From Amycolatopsis solani (GTDB taxonomy: Bacteria; Actinomycetota; Actinomycetes; Mycobacteriales; Pseudonocardiaceae): a stretch of DNA of 64,000 nt. Made by a program: the position numbers and the translations under genes. The stretch covers positions 744,001 through 808,000 of the forward strand of contig NZ_JAWQJT010000001.1 in assembly GCF_033441515.1 (NCBI RefSeq), read 5' to 3'. A model generated the notes under the pieces. The model did no database searches and had not been told where the DNA came from. It saw only the letters and a program-made list of their open reading frames with translations. Below are positions 1 to 9,015 of this stretch, in pieces. Within the stretch, counting starts at the first letter, position 1; the number at the start of each line of letters is the position of its first letter.

Positions 1-117
1 GTGCTGACCCGCGACGGGCGGCTGGCGAAGATCGTCGAGTCGTCGAGCCCGCGGACCGCCCAACCCGCCGCCGCGGCCGAGCGCGCCGAGGTCCTGGACG
101 GGCTGGTGGCGGCATGA
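1..117 (+). CDS. 3' end of an unidentified gene upstream of the flavoprotein
   Basis: The frame beginning at base 1 stays open for 38 codons and ends in TGA at 115-117, which overlaps the ATG of the next gene as ATGA, so the two are likely translationally coupled. The tail is Ala/Glu-rich (ends AERAEVLDGLVAA). Its first residues (VLTRDGRLAKIVE) would fit the last strand and tail of an ABC ATPase or another cytoplasmic subunit, but 38 residues are too few to name it. The real start lies outside the window. Confidence 0.5.
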   Translation: MLTRDGRLAKIVESSSPRTAQPAAAAERAEVLDGLVAA

Positions 118-2789
118 CGTTCGAAGCACCCCCGGTGTCCACGCGGACCCACTTCGAGACCGACGTGCTCGTGATCGGCGGCGGGACGGCCGGCACGATG
201 GCCGCGCTGACCGCCGCCGAGCACGGCGCGAACGTGCTGCTGCTGGAAAAGGCGCACGTCCGGCACTCGGGCGCGCTCGCGATGGGCATGGACGGCGTCA
301 ACAACGCGGTCATCCCGGGCAAGGCGACACCCGAGGACTACGTCGCCGAGATCACCCGCGCCAACGACGGCGTCGTCGACCAGTCGACGGTGTACCAGAC
401 CGCGCGGCGCGGCTTCGCCATGGTGCAGCGGCTGGAGAAGTACGGCGTCAAGTTCGAAAAGGACGAATACGGCGAGTACGCCGTGCGGCGCGTGCACCGC
501 TCCGGCAGCTACGTCCTGCCGATGCCCGAAGGCAAGGACATCAAGAAGGTGCTCTACCGCGTGCTGCGGCAGAAGCACATGCGCGAGCGCATCACGATCG
601 AGAACCGCGTGATGCCGGTGCGGGTGCTGACCTCGGGCGGGCGCGCGGCCGGCGCGGTGGGGTTCAACACGCGGACCGGGGAGTTCGTCACGGTTTCCGC
701 GTCCGCGGTGATCCTCGCGACCGGCCCGTGCGGCCGGTTGGGGCTCCCGGCGAGCGGCTACCTCTACGGCACCTACGAGAACCCGACCAACGCCGGCGAC
801 GGCTACGCGATGGCCTACCACGCGGGTGCGGAGCTGTCCGGCATCGAGTGCTTCCAGATCAACCCGCTGATCAAGGACTACAACGGCCCGGCGTGCGCGT
901 ACGTCGCCAACCCGTTCGGCGGCTACCAGGTCAACGCGGCGGGCGACCGGTTCGTCGACTGCGACTACTGGTCCGGGCAGATGATGGCCGAGGTCTCGCG
1001 CGAGATCTCCTCGGCCCGCGGCCCGATCTACCTCAAGCTGACGCACCTGCCCGAGGAAACGCTCGGCGCGCTCGAAAACATCCTGCACACGACGGAACGG
1101 CCGACGCGCGGGACGTTCCACGCCACCCGCGGCCACGACTACCGCACGCACGACGTCGAGATGCACATCTCCGAGATCGGGCTGTGCGGCGGGCATTCGG
1201 CGTCCGGGGTCCGGGTCGACGAGAACGGCGCCACGACAGTGCCGGGGCTGTACGCGGCGGGGGACCTCGCCTGCGTGCCGCACAACTACATGATCGGCGC
1301 GTTCGTCTACGGCGACCTCGCGGGCGCGCACGCTTCGGAGTCGTTGCGCCCGCACGTGCCCTTGCCCGAGGACCAGATCACCGCGGCCCACGAGCTGATC
1401 TACCGGCCACTGTCCACTCCGGACGGTCCGCCGCAGCAGCAGGTGGAGTACAAGCTGCGCCGGTTCGTCAACGACTACGTCGCCCCGCCCAAGACGACGG
1501 CGAAGCTGGAGATCGCGCTCGAGACGTTCTCCCGGATGTCCGGCGAGATCGCCGGCATGGGCGCGCGGACCCCGCACGAGCTGATGCGCTGCGCCGAAGT
1601 GACGTTCATCCGGGACTGCGCCGAGATGGCGGCGCGGGCGTCGCTGGTGCGGACCGAAAGCCGGTGGGGGCTCTACCACGACCGGACCGACCACCCGGGC
1701 CGCGACGACGTGTCGTGGCTGGCGCACCTGGACCTGCGCAAGACCGCGGACGGCGAGATGGAGTTCGTGAAGCGGCCGGTGACGCCCTACGTCGTGCCGG
1801 TGCCGGAGTTCTCGGTGCCGTCCTTCGCACCCGAAGTCCTCGGCACGCACACGGCGTTCAGCGGCCACACGCCACCGGACGCGGCCACCGCGGCGGCGCC
1901 GGCGCGGACGCATTCGTCGCCGCGGGTGCTGGAAGTCGTCGCGATGGCGGAGGAACAGCCTTCGCTCGCGGCGCTTTCCCCCTACCTGGCCGATCCGGAC
2001 GCCGAGGTGCGGACGACGGCGATCGCGGTGCTCACCGAGTCGGCGCCGGAGGGGTTCGGCCCGGCGCTGGTCACGGCGTTGCACGACATCGACGCGCGGG
2101 TCCGGGCCGCGGCGGCGGCCGGGTTGCGTGAACTGGTGGAGGTGCTGGCGCCGACGCCGTCGCTGGGCGAGGGGCTGCGGTCGGCGCTGGCGGTGTCCGA
2201 CGCGGACGTGCGGTCGGTGGCCCTGGACGTGCTGCGGGCGTTGCGGCTCGGCGATTCCGCGGTGTTCGCGGCGGCCGCGGCCGATCCGGCGGTGGCCGTC
2301 CGGCTGGAGGCGGTCCGCGGCCTGGTGTCGCTGGATGCCGCTTCCACGCTGGCGGACGCGGCTTCCGACGCGGCACGCGAGGTCCGGGTCGCGGTGGCGG
2401 CCGGGCTGGGGACGATCGGCGATCCGCGCTCGACCGGGACGGTGGCGGCGCTGGCCGCCGACCCGGACCCGCTCGTGCGGGCGGCCGCGCTGACCGCCGC
2501 GGCCGACCTCGGCACCGGCGGCGACCTGGCCCGGCTCGCGTTCGCCGCGCTGGCGGACCCGGCGTGGCAGGTCAGGCGCGGGGCGGCGACGGCGCTGGGT
2601 GCGCTGGCCGAGCCGTCGGAACCGCTGCTCGGGGCGCTGGAGGACGAGCACCCGAACGTCCGGCGCGCGGCCGTCCAGGCGCTCGGGAAGTGGGCGGAGG
2701 TGCCGGCGGTGGCGGCGCGGCTGCAGGCGCGCCGGGCCGACTCGGACGCCGACGTGCGGGCGTACACGCGGATGGCCCTCGGCGGTTAG
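114..2789 (+). CDS. Fumarate reductase/succinate dehydrogenase-type flavoprotein with C-terminal HEAT repeats
   Basis: An 891-residue FAD-dependent oxidoreductase. Residues about 19-35 (VLVIGGGTAGTMAAL) form the dinucleotide-binding fold, followed by the acidic ribose-binding LLLEKA. The long middle carries the FAD-binding/capping domains typical of fumarate reductase, adenylylsulfate reductase alpha and aspartate oxidase relatives. The late FAD motif GLYAAGDLACVPH is near residue 380. From about residue 615 the protein changes to 30-residue helical repeats with a recurring D-x-(D/E)-V-R core (DPDAEVR, DIDARVR, DEHPNVR), which are HEAT/PBS-lyase-like repeats to the end. The start is the ATG in the ATGA overlap. 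It is probably cytoplasmic and needs a partner; the HEAT tail suggests a docking surface. The substrate is unknown. Confidence 0.88.
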   Translation: MTFEAPPVSTRTHFETDVLVIGGGTAGTMAALTAAEHGANVLLLEKAHVRHSGALAMGMDGVNNAVIPGKATPEDYVAEITRANDGVVDQSTVYQTARRGFAMVQRLEKYGVKFEKDEYGEYAVRRVHRSGSYVLPMPEGKDIKKVLYRVLRQKHMRERITIENRVMPVRVLTSGGRAAGAVGFNTRTGEFVTVSASAVILATGPCGRLGLPASGYLYGTYENPTNAGDGYAMAYHAGAELSGIECFQINPLIKDYNGPACAYVANPFGGYQVNAAGDRFVDCDYWSGQMMAEVSREISSARGPIYLKLTHLPEETLGALENILHTTERPTRGTFHATRGHDYRTHDVEMHISEIGLCGGHSASGVRVDENGATTVPGLYAAGDLACVPHNYMIGAFVYGDLAGAHASESLRPHVPLPEDQITAAHELIYRPLSTPDGPPQQQVEYKLRRFVNDYVAPPKTTAKLEIALETFSRMSGEIAGMGARTPHELMRCAEVTFIRDCAEMAARASLVRTESRWGLYHDRTDHPGRDDVSWLAHLDLRKTADGEMEFVKRPVTPYVVPVPEFSVPSFAPEVLGTHTAFSGHTPPDAATAAAPARTHSSPRVLEVVAMAEEQPSLAALSPYLADPDAEVRTTAIAVLTESAPEGFGPALVTALHDIDARVRAAAAAGLRELVEVLAPTPSLGEGLRSALAVSDADVRSVALDVLRALRLGDSAVFAAAAADPAVAVRLEAVRGLVSLDAASTLADAASDAAREVRVAVAAGLGTIGDPRSTGTVAALAADPDPLVRAAALTAAADLGTGGDLARLAFAALADPAWQVRRGAATALGALAEPSEPLLGALEDEHPNVRRAAVQALGKWAEVPAVAARLQARRADSDADVRAYTRMALGG

Positions 2790-2820
2790 GCTGCTTCGAG
2801 CCGACTGATACGAGGGTCAT

Positions 2821-3285
2821 ATGAGTTCGCACCGCCGGTCGACCGTGGTGGTGAAGGAGTCGCTCCGGGAGCTGCGCAACCAGCTGTCGCTGCTGAACCA
2901 CCAGGTCAGCGCCCACCTCGCGCTGAAGGACGTCGACCTGGACTGCCTGGAGCTGATCGCGCGGCACGGTCCGCTGAGCCCGAGCGCCGTGGCCCGGCGG
3001 GCCGGCCTGCACCCGGCGACCATGACCGGCATCCTCGACCGGCTCCAGAAGGGCGGCTGGATCGTCCGCGAACGCGACCCGGAGGCGGCCGACCGCCGCT
3101 CGGTGGCGGTGCGCGCGGTCCGCGGCCGCAACGCGGAGCTGTTCCGGCTGTACGCGGGGATGAACACGGCGATGGACGAGCTCTGCGCGGGGTACAGCGA
3201 GGAGGAACTGGCGCTGATCGCCGGCTTCCTGCAGCGCGCGACGTCGGCGGGCCACACCGCGACGGACGCCCTGGCGAAGGACTGA
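2821..3285 (+). CDS. MarR-family transcriptional regulator
   Basis: A 154-residue winged-helix regulator. The helix-turn-helix is seen around residues 55-80 (GPLSPSAVARRAGLHPATM), followed by the typical DRLQKGGWIVRERDPEAADRR wing with the conserved D-x-R core. MarR proteins are dimeric repressors that release DNA on binding small aromatic ligands or on oxidation. It starts at ATG with GAGGG just upstream and lies 31 bases after the flavoprotein gene on the same strand, so it may be co-transcribed and control it. The ligand cannot be told from the sequence. Confidence 0.88.
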   Translation: MSSHRRSTVVVKESLRELRNQLSLLNHQVSAHLALKDVDLDCLELIARHGPLSPSAVARRAGLHPATMTGILDRLQKGGWIVRERDPEAADRRSVAVRAVRGRNAELFRLYAGMNTAMDELCAGYSEEELALIAGFLQRATSAGHTATDALAKD

Positions 3286-3313
3286 CCAGCGCTTTCTGTG
3301 CTGTACTCGGAGT

Positions 3314-4093
3314 ATGTGGCAGTCAGGCGACGCTTACGAGGCCTACATCGGACGCTGGAGCCGCCGGATCGCGGAGACGTTCGTCCGCCGGCTCGACGTC
3401 CCGGCGAGCCGCCGCTGGCTCGACGTCGGCTGCGGCACGGGCGCCCTGACCTCGGCGGTGCTGGCGGCGGCCGATCCGGCGGAGGTGGTCGGCGCCGACC
3501 CGTCGGAAGGCTTCTTGAAGACGGCCCGCGCGAGCGTGACCGACCCGCGGGTGTCGTTCACCCAGGCCGACGCCCGCGAGCTGCCGTTCCCGGACGACCG
3601 CTTCGACGTGGCGGTGTCGGGGCTGGTCCTGAACTTCGTCCCGGACCCGGCCCGCGCGGCGGCGGAGATCGCCCGGGTGACCGCGCCGGGCGGCCTGGCC
3701 GCGGCGTACCTGTGGGACCTGGCCGGCGGCATGGAGCTGATCCGCCACTTCTGGGACGCGGCCGCCGAACTCGACCCGGAGAAGGTTTCGGAGCTGGACG
3801 AAGGCCGCCGGTTCACGCTGTGCCGCCCGGAGCCCCTCGGCAAGCTGTGGACGGCCGCGGGCTTCACGGCGGTATCCGTCGGGGAGATCAAGATCCCGAC
3901 GGTGTTCCGCGACTTCACCGACTACTGGCAGCCGTTCCTCGGTGCGCAGGGCCCGGCCCCGGCGTACCTCGCGACGCTCCCCGAGGCCCGCCGGAACCAG
4001 ATCCGCGAACTCCTGCGCAGCCGCCTCCCGACCAACCCGGACGGCTCGCTCCCCCTCTCGGCGAGCGCCTGGGTCGTCCGCGGGACGGCTTAG
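3314..4093 (+). CDS. Class I SAM-dependent methyltransferase
   Basis: A 259-residue Rossmann-fold methyltransferase of the Methyltransf_11 type. Motif I is WLDVGCGTGALTSAVL (about residues 35-50), with the acidic ADPSEG after strand 2, and DARELPFPDDRFDVAVSG holds motifs II/III. It begins MWQSGDAYEAYIGRWSRR, a start seen in a common actinobacterial family without known substrate. It is 28 bases after the MarR gene. Its stop overlaps tail-to-tail with the solute-binding protein gene on the other strand (shared bases 4090-4093). Product and acceptor are unknown. Confidence 0.85.
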   Translation: MWQSGDAYEAYIGRWSRRIAETFVRRLDVPASRRWLDVGCGTGALTSAVLAAADPAEVVGADPSEGFLKTARASVTDPRVSFTQADARELPFPDDRFDVAVSGLVLNFVPDPARAAAEIARVTAPGGLAAAYLWDLAGGMELIRHFWDAAAELDPEKVSELDEGRRFTLCRPEPLGKLWTAAGFTAVSVGEIKIPTVFRDFTDYWQPFLGAQGPAPAYLATLPEARRNQIRELLRSRLPTNPDGSLPLSASAWVVRGTA

Positions 4094-5013
4094 AGACCGG
4101 CCTGCGCCAGCCAGTCCTTCGCGACGTCCTCGGCCTTCTCGCCATCGGAGTCGACGCGCTTGTTCAGGTCCCGCATCACGTCCGTCGTCAGCTTCGCGCT
4201 CACCGCGTTGACGGCGGTCGCGAAGTCGGCGCCGCGCTCGTCGAGCACCTTCTTGTTCACCGCGGGCACGACGTTCTCGGTCGGCACGATGTTGAGGTCG
4301 TCCTTGAGCACCGTGTAGTTCGAGTCGCCGGTCAGCGGGCTGACCGAGTCGACCGGGATGACCGTGACGGCCCCGGACTTGAGCTGCTCGACCCGCGGCC
4401 CGGCTTCCTGGATGGTCTGGAAGGTCGCGTTCGTCAGCTTGTAGGTCTCCTTGAAGCCGAGGAAGCACGGCAGGCGCTTCTCGCACTCCGGCGGGCCCGC
4501 CATGACGACCTTGTCGAGCTTCTTCAGGTCGCTGATGGACGCGAGGCCCTTTTCCTTGGCCAGGTCCGACTTCACGATGTAGGTGTTCTTGTCCTCGGCG
4601 GGGGCGAAGTCCAGCAGCCCGACCCCGCTCGGCTCGAACAGCTTGGCCAGCTGCTCGTGCTCCTCCTGCGCGGTCTTGCCCGCCTCCTTGCCGAAGCCGG
4701 TCGTGATCGCCGCGCCCTGGTACTCCGGGATGAACTGGAGTTCACCGGACTTCAGGGACGGGTAGATCAGCTCCCGCGAGCCCAGGTTCAGCTTCTTCGT
4801 CACCGGGTAGCCCTTGGCCGCCAGCGCCTGCGCGTAGATCTCGGCGAGGATCTGGCTGTCGGTGAAGTTGAAGGACGCGACGACGATCGGCGCTCCCCCC
4901 TTGCTCTGCGCGGCGGGCTTGTCACCGCTGTCGCTGCCACCCCCACAGGCGGCCAAACCGAGCGTCGCCGCGACGGCCACCGCCACCACGGACGCGTTTC
5001 GGAACCAGCGCAC
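4090..5013 (-). CDS. Glycine betaine/choline/carnitine-type ABC transporter substrate-binding lipoprotein
   Basis: A 307-residue OpuAC/ProX-like solute-binding protein. The signal peptide ends in the lipobox LAAC followed by GGGSDSG, so it is a lipoprotein outside the membrane. The body shows the fold typical of this family (IVVASFNFTDSQILAEIYAQ at the N end, SRELIYPSLKSGELQFIPEY). GTG at 5013 is preferred as start because GAGGGAG sits 9 bases upstream; a GTG nine bases earlier lies on top of that site. It is divergent from the two permease genes at 5152-6548, with which it must work. Confidence 0.87.
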   Translation of the reverse strand: MRWFRNASVVAVAVAATLGLAACGGGSDSGDKPAAQSKGGAPIVVASFNFTDSQILAEIYAQALAAKGYPVTKKLNLGSRELIYPSLKSGELQFIPEYQGAAITTGFGKEAGKTAQEEHEQLAKLFEPSGVGLLDFAPAEDKNTYIVKSDLAKEKGLASISDLKKLDKVVMAGPPECEKRLPCFLGFKETYKLTNATFQTIQEAGPRVEQLKSGAVTVIPVDSVSPLTGDSNYTVLKDDLNIVPTENVVPAVNKKVLDERGADFATAVNAVSAKLTTDVMRDLNKRVDSDGEKAEDVAKDWLAQAGL

Positions 5014-5151
5014 GAATCCCACTCCCTCGTCACTCGAACAGACGAAAGGACCCTAGCCCCGCCCACCGACAAGTGCCCACATGTTGAGAGAAAAGTGTCC
5101 ATTTTCCCAGCGTGCGGAATTCGAACGGCCCGATCGGGGTAAGGTCGCCGG
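5014..5151. promoter_or_regulatory. Divergent promoter region between binding protein and permeases, with leaderless -10 at 5140-5145
   Basis: The 138 bases between the binding-protein gene and the first permease must drive both. On the plus strand the hexamer TAAGGT (5140-5145) lies exactly 6 bases before the GTG at 5152. This is the actinobacterial arrangement for a leaderless transcript and explains the lack of a ribosome-binding site there. A clear -35 or operator was not recognised. Confidence 0.5.
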
Positions 5152-5844
5152 GTGCACTTGAGCGCGGTGACGCCGCTGGCCGCCGACAGCGGGCCGCCGA
5201 TCTTCCAGTGGAAGTGGGTGGACCGCAACGCCGACGACATCGTCCAGCGCCTGGTCGAACACGTCTCGCTGACCGGGGTCGCGCTCGGCGCCGGGCTGCT
5301 CGTCTCGATCGGGCTGGCACTGTTGTCCCTGCGCTTCCGCTGGTCGTACGGCTTCATCCTGAGCGCGGCGGGGGCGTTGTACGTCATCCCGAGCCTGGGC
5401 GCGTTCGCCGTGCTGGTGCCGTTCTTCGGGCTGTCATTCGTGTCGGCGGTGATCCCGCTGGCGACGTACACGCTGCTGATCCTGGTGCGCAACATCGTCA
5501 CCGGCGTCGACCAGGTGCCGAACGAAGTCCGCGAAGCCGCGATCGGCATGGGGTACACGCGCGGACGGCTGCTGTGGCAGATCGAGCTGCCGCTCGCGCT
5601 GCCGGTGGTGATCGCCGGCCTCCGGGTCGCGGCGGTGACGACGATCGGCCTGGTCACGGTGACGTCGATGCTCGGCCTCGGCGGCCTCGGCTACTTCATC
5701 CGCCACGGCATCCAGACGGCGACGCCGAACCCGACGGAGATCATCGTCGGCGTGGGGCTGTCGGTGGTGCTGGCGGTGGTCGTGGACCTCCTGCTGTGGC
5801 TCAGCGAGCGGGTGCTGGCGCCCTGGACCCGGAAGGCGCGATGA
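5152..5844 (+). CDS. ABC transporter permease, glycine betaine/choline type (first permease)
   Basis: A 230-residue integral membrane protein with about five to six hydrophobic segments and the permease cytoplasmic loop EVREAAIGMGYTRGRLLWQIELP (the EAA motif that contacts the ATPase), near residues 121-145. It belongs to the ProW/OpuCB type. GTG start, probably leaderless. Its stop overlaps the next permease by ATGA, so the two are translationally coupled and probably form a heterodimeric channel. No ATPase gene is next to them in this window. Confidence 0.85.
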   Translation: MHLSAVTPLAADSGPPIFQWKWVDRNADDIVQRLVEHVSLTGVALGAGLLVSIGLALLSLRFRWSYGFILSAAGALYVIPSLGAFAVLVPFFGLSFVSAVIPLATYTLLILVRNIVTGVDQVPNEVREAAIGMGYTRGRLLWQIELPLALPVVIAGLRVAAVTTIGLVTVTSMLGLGGLGYFIRHGIQTATPNPTEIIVGVGLSVVLAVVVDLLLWLSERVLAPWTRKAR

Positions 5845-6548
5845 GCTTCTTCGACCAGCTGAACGCGTGGCTCGCGGACCCGAACCGCTGGAGCTGGACG
5901 GACAAGGCGGGCGTCCCGTACCGGACGCTGGAGCACCTCCGGTTTTCCCTGCTGGCACTGGCGATCGCGGCGGTGCTGACGATCCCGTTGGCACTGTGGC
6001 TCGCCCACTACCGCCGCGGCGCGTTCCTGGCCAGCAGCGCGGTCAACATCGGCCGCGCGATCCCGAGCTTCGGGCTGATCATCCTGTTCTGGTTCCTGGC
6101 GAGCCGCTGGGAGCTGGACACGACGTTCTGGCCGCTCCTGCTGGCACTGGTGGCGCTGGCGATGCCCCCGCTGTTCACCAACACGTACGCGGGCGTGGTG
6201 TCCCTGGAGCAGGAGACGGTCGACGCCGCCCGCGGCACGGGCCACCGCGAGTGGCAGATCATGCTGAGGCTGGAGTTCCCCCTGGCCTCCCCGGTGATCC
6301 TGGCCGGCGCCCGGGTGTCGTTCCTCCAGCTGATCGCGACGGTGGCCATCGGCGCCATCGTCAACGACGGCGGCGGCCTCGGCCGCTACATAGTCGACGG
6401 CTTCGCCCTGGGCGCCCAGGGCTACGGCCAGATCTTCGCGGGCGGCCTGGCGGCGGTACTGCTGGCCCTGCTGTGCGATGGGGCGTTCGCGTTGATCACG
6501 CGGTGGGCCACTCCACGGGGGTTGGCTCTGCAGAACGCCCGCCGTTAG
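5841..6548 (+). CDS. ABC transporter permease, glycine betaine/choline type (second permease)
   Basis: A 235-residue permease beginning MSFFDQLNAWLADPNRWSW, with several transmembrane segments and an EAA loop (EQETVDAARGTGHREWQIMLRLEFP) about two thirds along. It is paired with the gene before it through a 4-base overlap. In known Opu-type systems the operon also holds an ATPase with CBS domains; here the next gene is an unrelated operon on the minus strand. The ATPase must therefore come from elsewhere, or the system is incomplete. Confidence 0.85.
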   Translation: MSFFDQLNAWLADPNRWSWTDKAGVPYRTLEHLRFSLLALAIAAVLTIPLALWLAHYRRGAFLASSAVNIGRAIPSFGLIILFWFLASRWELDTTFWPLLLALVALAMPPLFTNTYAGVVSLEQETVDAARGTGHREWQIMLRLEFPLASPVILAGARVSFLQLIATVAIGAIVNDGGGLGRYIVDGFALGAQGYGQIFAGGLAAVLLALLCDGAFALITRWATPRGLALQNARR

Positions 6549-6589
6549 AAGGCACGACCAGGTTCCTGCCCGAGGCGTGAGCTCGGCCA

Positions 6590-8011
6590 TCACCCCAGTG
6601 CTTCGGGCAGTGCCTCGATCAACCGCCGCACCTCGGGCCCCAGCGGCCGGTCCTCCGCCACCACCGGCACCACCGACCGCACCCACTCGTACGCCTCCCC
6701 CAGCCCCGCAACCCCGTCAGCCGCCAGCCATCGCGCCTGCGACGCCGTGACCAGCTCACAAGCCGTGATCGCGTAAAGCCGCTCGGCCGCCGACCGCAGC
6801 TGCTCGCCCGCCGCCCACGCGAACGCCTGCACGTCCTCCTGGCCGGCTGACGTGTCCATCGAACCGAGCGTCGCCGGCGAAGCCAGCCGTCGCAACGCGT
6901 GCAGCTCCCCCACCGCTCGCTTGTGCAGCGGAACCAACCCCGCCTGCGGTCCCGGATCCGTCGTCAACTGCGCCGGGAGCCCACTGAAGCGCTCGTCCAG
7001 CAGCCGGTGCTGACGCTGGACCGAAACCTCGCCGAGGTGGACCAGCGCCGCCGTCACGGCGTCCATCCGGAGGCCCAGGTCCACCGCGTGGTAGGCCGTT
7101 CCCGGGACGAACGAGCCGTCGACGAAGGACGGCGAATCCCCCGGCATCGTCTGCCAGCGAAGGAAAGCCGACTCCAGCTCGCCGTTGACGCGCGAAGCGT
7201 GGGCCAGCGCCCGCGGCGCGACCCGCACCGACAGCGGCGCCTGCACGACGCCCGCCCGCACCGGGCCCGGGCCCGCCAGCCCGCTCAACGACGACAGCAC
7301 GGACCGCAGGTGGTCGTCGCCGCCCGCCATGAGCGGGGAAAACACCTCGCGCGGGGCGCCGAGGACGTCGATCGCCATCGCTTCGGTGAGCGTCTGCAGG
7401 CGGATGAGCTGCCGCGCGTCGGCCCAGCCGCGCCGCGCGTGCACCACCGCCAGCGGCGAACCCTGAAGCAGCGAAGCGCCTTCCTTCGGCCCGAGCACGT
7501 ACGGCGTGGCCCCCCGCGAAGCGAGCGCGGAAGAAGCCGGTACCTCGACGCCGTCCTCGAGCACCGTGCCGATGCCGAGGAACGTCTGGAAAGCGTGCGA
7601 CAGCGGGATGATCTCGCCCGAGCTGCCGAGCCCGGACCGCGGCACGGCGGGCGTGAACCCGTCGTTGAGCCGGTCCACCAGGAACTGCGCCAGCTCCGCG
7701 CTCACGCCCGACCACGGCTGCAGGAAATCCCGCAGCCGCGCCACGAACAGCGCGCGCACGTCCTCGGGCGGGAGCCACGGCGGCCCGCCGACCGCGCGGC
7801 CGATCAGCAGGTTCCGCTGGTGCTCGGCCTGCTGCCGCGCGTCGAGCGCGACCCCCGCCAGCCGGCCCATCCCGGTGTTGACGCCGTAGATCGGCGCGCC
7901 GGATTCGAGCGCCGTCAAGACCTCTTCCCGACGCCGTCGCAGCTCTTCTACCAGCGGTTTGTCCAGAATCAACCGTTCACTGTCGGCGAAACCGCTGTCG
8001 CTGACGATCAT
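6590..8011 (-). CDS. Aromatic amino acid lyase (histidine ammonia-lyase-like), variant cofactor motif
   Basis: A 473-residue member of the HAL/PAL family. It shows the family tyrosine motif YGVNTGMG (Tyr42) and the self-cyclising segment, but the MIO tripeptide Ala-Ser-Gly is replaced by Ser130-Ser131-Gly132 (GSSGEIIPLSHAF) and the usual Asp after it is Glu. Later blocks (GPKEGASLLQGSPLAVVHARRG; LDLGLRMDAVTAAL region) follow the family. It is slightly shorter than typical HAL (about 510). It is the last gene of a three-gene operon, joined by ATGA to the dehydrogenase gene. It may deaminate histidine, another aromatic amino acid or an unusual amino acid; no other hut genes are nearby, so histidine catabolism is not favoured. 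Confidence 0.8.
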   Translation of the reverse strand: MIVSDSGFADSERLILDKPLVEELRRRREEVLTALESGAPIYGVNTGMGRLAGVALDARQQAEHQRNLLIGRAVGGPPWLPPEDVRALFVARLRDFLQPWSGVSAELAQFLVDRLNDGFTPAVPRSGLGSSGEIIPLSHAFQTFLGIGTVLEDGVEVPASSALASRGATPYVLGPKEGASLLQGSPLAVVHARRGWADARQLIRLQTLTEAMAIDVLGAPREVFSPLMAGGDDHLRSVLSSLSGLAGPGPVRAGVVQAPLSVRVAPRALAHASRVNGELESAFLRWQTMPGDSPSFVDGSFVPGTAYHAVDLGLRMDAVTAALVHLGEVSVQRQHRLLDERFSGLPAQLTTDPGPQAGLVPLHKRAVGELHALRRLASPATLGSMDTSAGQEDVQAFAWAAGEQLRSAAERLYAITACELVTASQARWLAADGVAGLGEAYEWVRSVVPVVAEDRPLGPEVRRLIEALPEALG

Positions 8012-9015
8012 CGGTACGGCAGCATGGTGCCGACGCCGGAAGCCTCGGCACGGGTGAGGATCATGTCCGCCACCGCGACGTCCGTTGTGGACAGTCCGCG
8101 GTGCCAGAACAGGATCCGCTCGGCGTCGTGCTCGCGGCCCGGCTTCTTCCCGGCTACGACGTCGCCGATCTCGGCGTGGACCCCGTCCGCGGTGAGGAGG
8201 CCGGCGTTGAGCTGGGGGCGCAGGGCGCCGAACCGCGGGTTGCCGGACCTGGATTCGCGCCAGTCGTCGACCACGACCTTGTCGATGTCGTCGAGCAGCG
8301 TGAGCTCCAGCGCGCTGATCGTGCCGTAGGGCACCAGGAAGGTGCCCGGCCGGAGGAACTCGCGGCGCACCAGCGCTTCGGGTTCGACCAGCCGGGAGGC
8401 CTCGACCTGGATGTCCGCGCCGTCCAGGGTCTCCTCGGCCGTGGCGCAGACGCGGACGTCCTTGCCGAGCCGTTCCGACAGCCGGCGGCCGAAGTCCTCG
8501 CGGGACTCCGGGCGCTTGCTGGTCACGCGGATCTCGGCGAAGTCGAACAACGAGTCGAGGAGCACGACGTTCCACCAGGCGGTACCGCGGGCGCCGATGT
8601 GCCCGAGCACCCGGGAGTCCGGGCGCGCCAGGTACTTCGCGCCGACGGCGGTCATCGCGCCGGTGCGGGCCTCGGTGATCATCGTGCCGTCGACGATGGC
8701 CCGCGGCATGCCCGTGTCCGGGTCCAGCAGCAGGATCAACGCCATTTCGGAAGGGAGGCCCCGTTCGAAGTTCCCCACGAAGTCACCGACGACCTTCACA
8801 CCGCTGACCTGCTTCGACGACAGGTGGCCGCGGAGGATGTTGAAGTGACCCTTGCCGCCGTTGTCCGGCACGAGGTGCGTACGCGGCTCGAAGACGACCT
8901 GGCCGCGGCCGTGGTCGGCGAGCACGTCCTCGACCGCGCCGACGATGTCGGCGTCCGTGATGCCGAGCGAGTCGATGTCGGCACCGGTCAGGTACCGGAG
9001 CCAGACGGACGTCAC
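8008..9015 (-). CDS. Ornithine cyclodeaminase/mu-crystallin family dehydrogenase
   Basis: A 335-residue NAD(P)-dependent protein. The middle has the family Rossmann core HIGARGTAWWNVVLLDSLFD, with the substrate half before it (PRAIVDGTMITEARTGAMTAV). GTG at 9015 is chosen because it overlaps the preceding stop as GTGA and starts the conserved VTSVWLRYLTGADIDSLG. Family members cyclise ornithine to proline, reduce cyclic imines, or make or oxidise N-substituted amino acids in siderophore pathways. Here it sits between a deacylase and an ammonia-lyase, which suggests amino acid processing, with substrate unknown. Confidence 0.82.
   Translation of the reverse strand: MTSVWLRYLTGADIDSLGITDADIVGAVEDVLADHGRGQVVFEPRTHLVPDNGGKGHFNILRGHLSSKQVSGVKVVGDFVGNFERGLPSEMALILLLDPDTGMPRAIVDGTMITEARTGAMTAVGAKYLARPDSRVLGHIGARGTAWWNVVLLDSLFDFAEIRVTSKRPESREDFGRRLSERLGKDVRVCATAEETLDGADIQVEASRLVEPEALVRREFLRPGTFLVPYGTISALELTLLDDIDKVVVDDWRESRSGNPRFGALRPQLNAGLLTADGVHAEIGDVVAGKKPGREHDAERILFWHRGLSTTDVAVADMILTRAEASGVGTMLPYR

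Noticed and set aside
728..2131. Long open frame (467 codons) inside the flavoprotein gene in another frame
   Set aside because: Very Arg/Pro-rich translation caused by high GC third positions; the overlapping frame encodes recognised FAD motifs.
3298..5142. 614-codon plus-strand frame across two genes
   Set aside because: It spans a methyltransferase gene and the antisense of a solute-binding gene; product is low-complexity Arg/Gly, a shadow.
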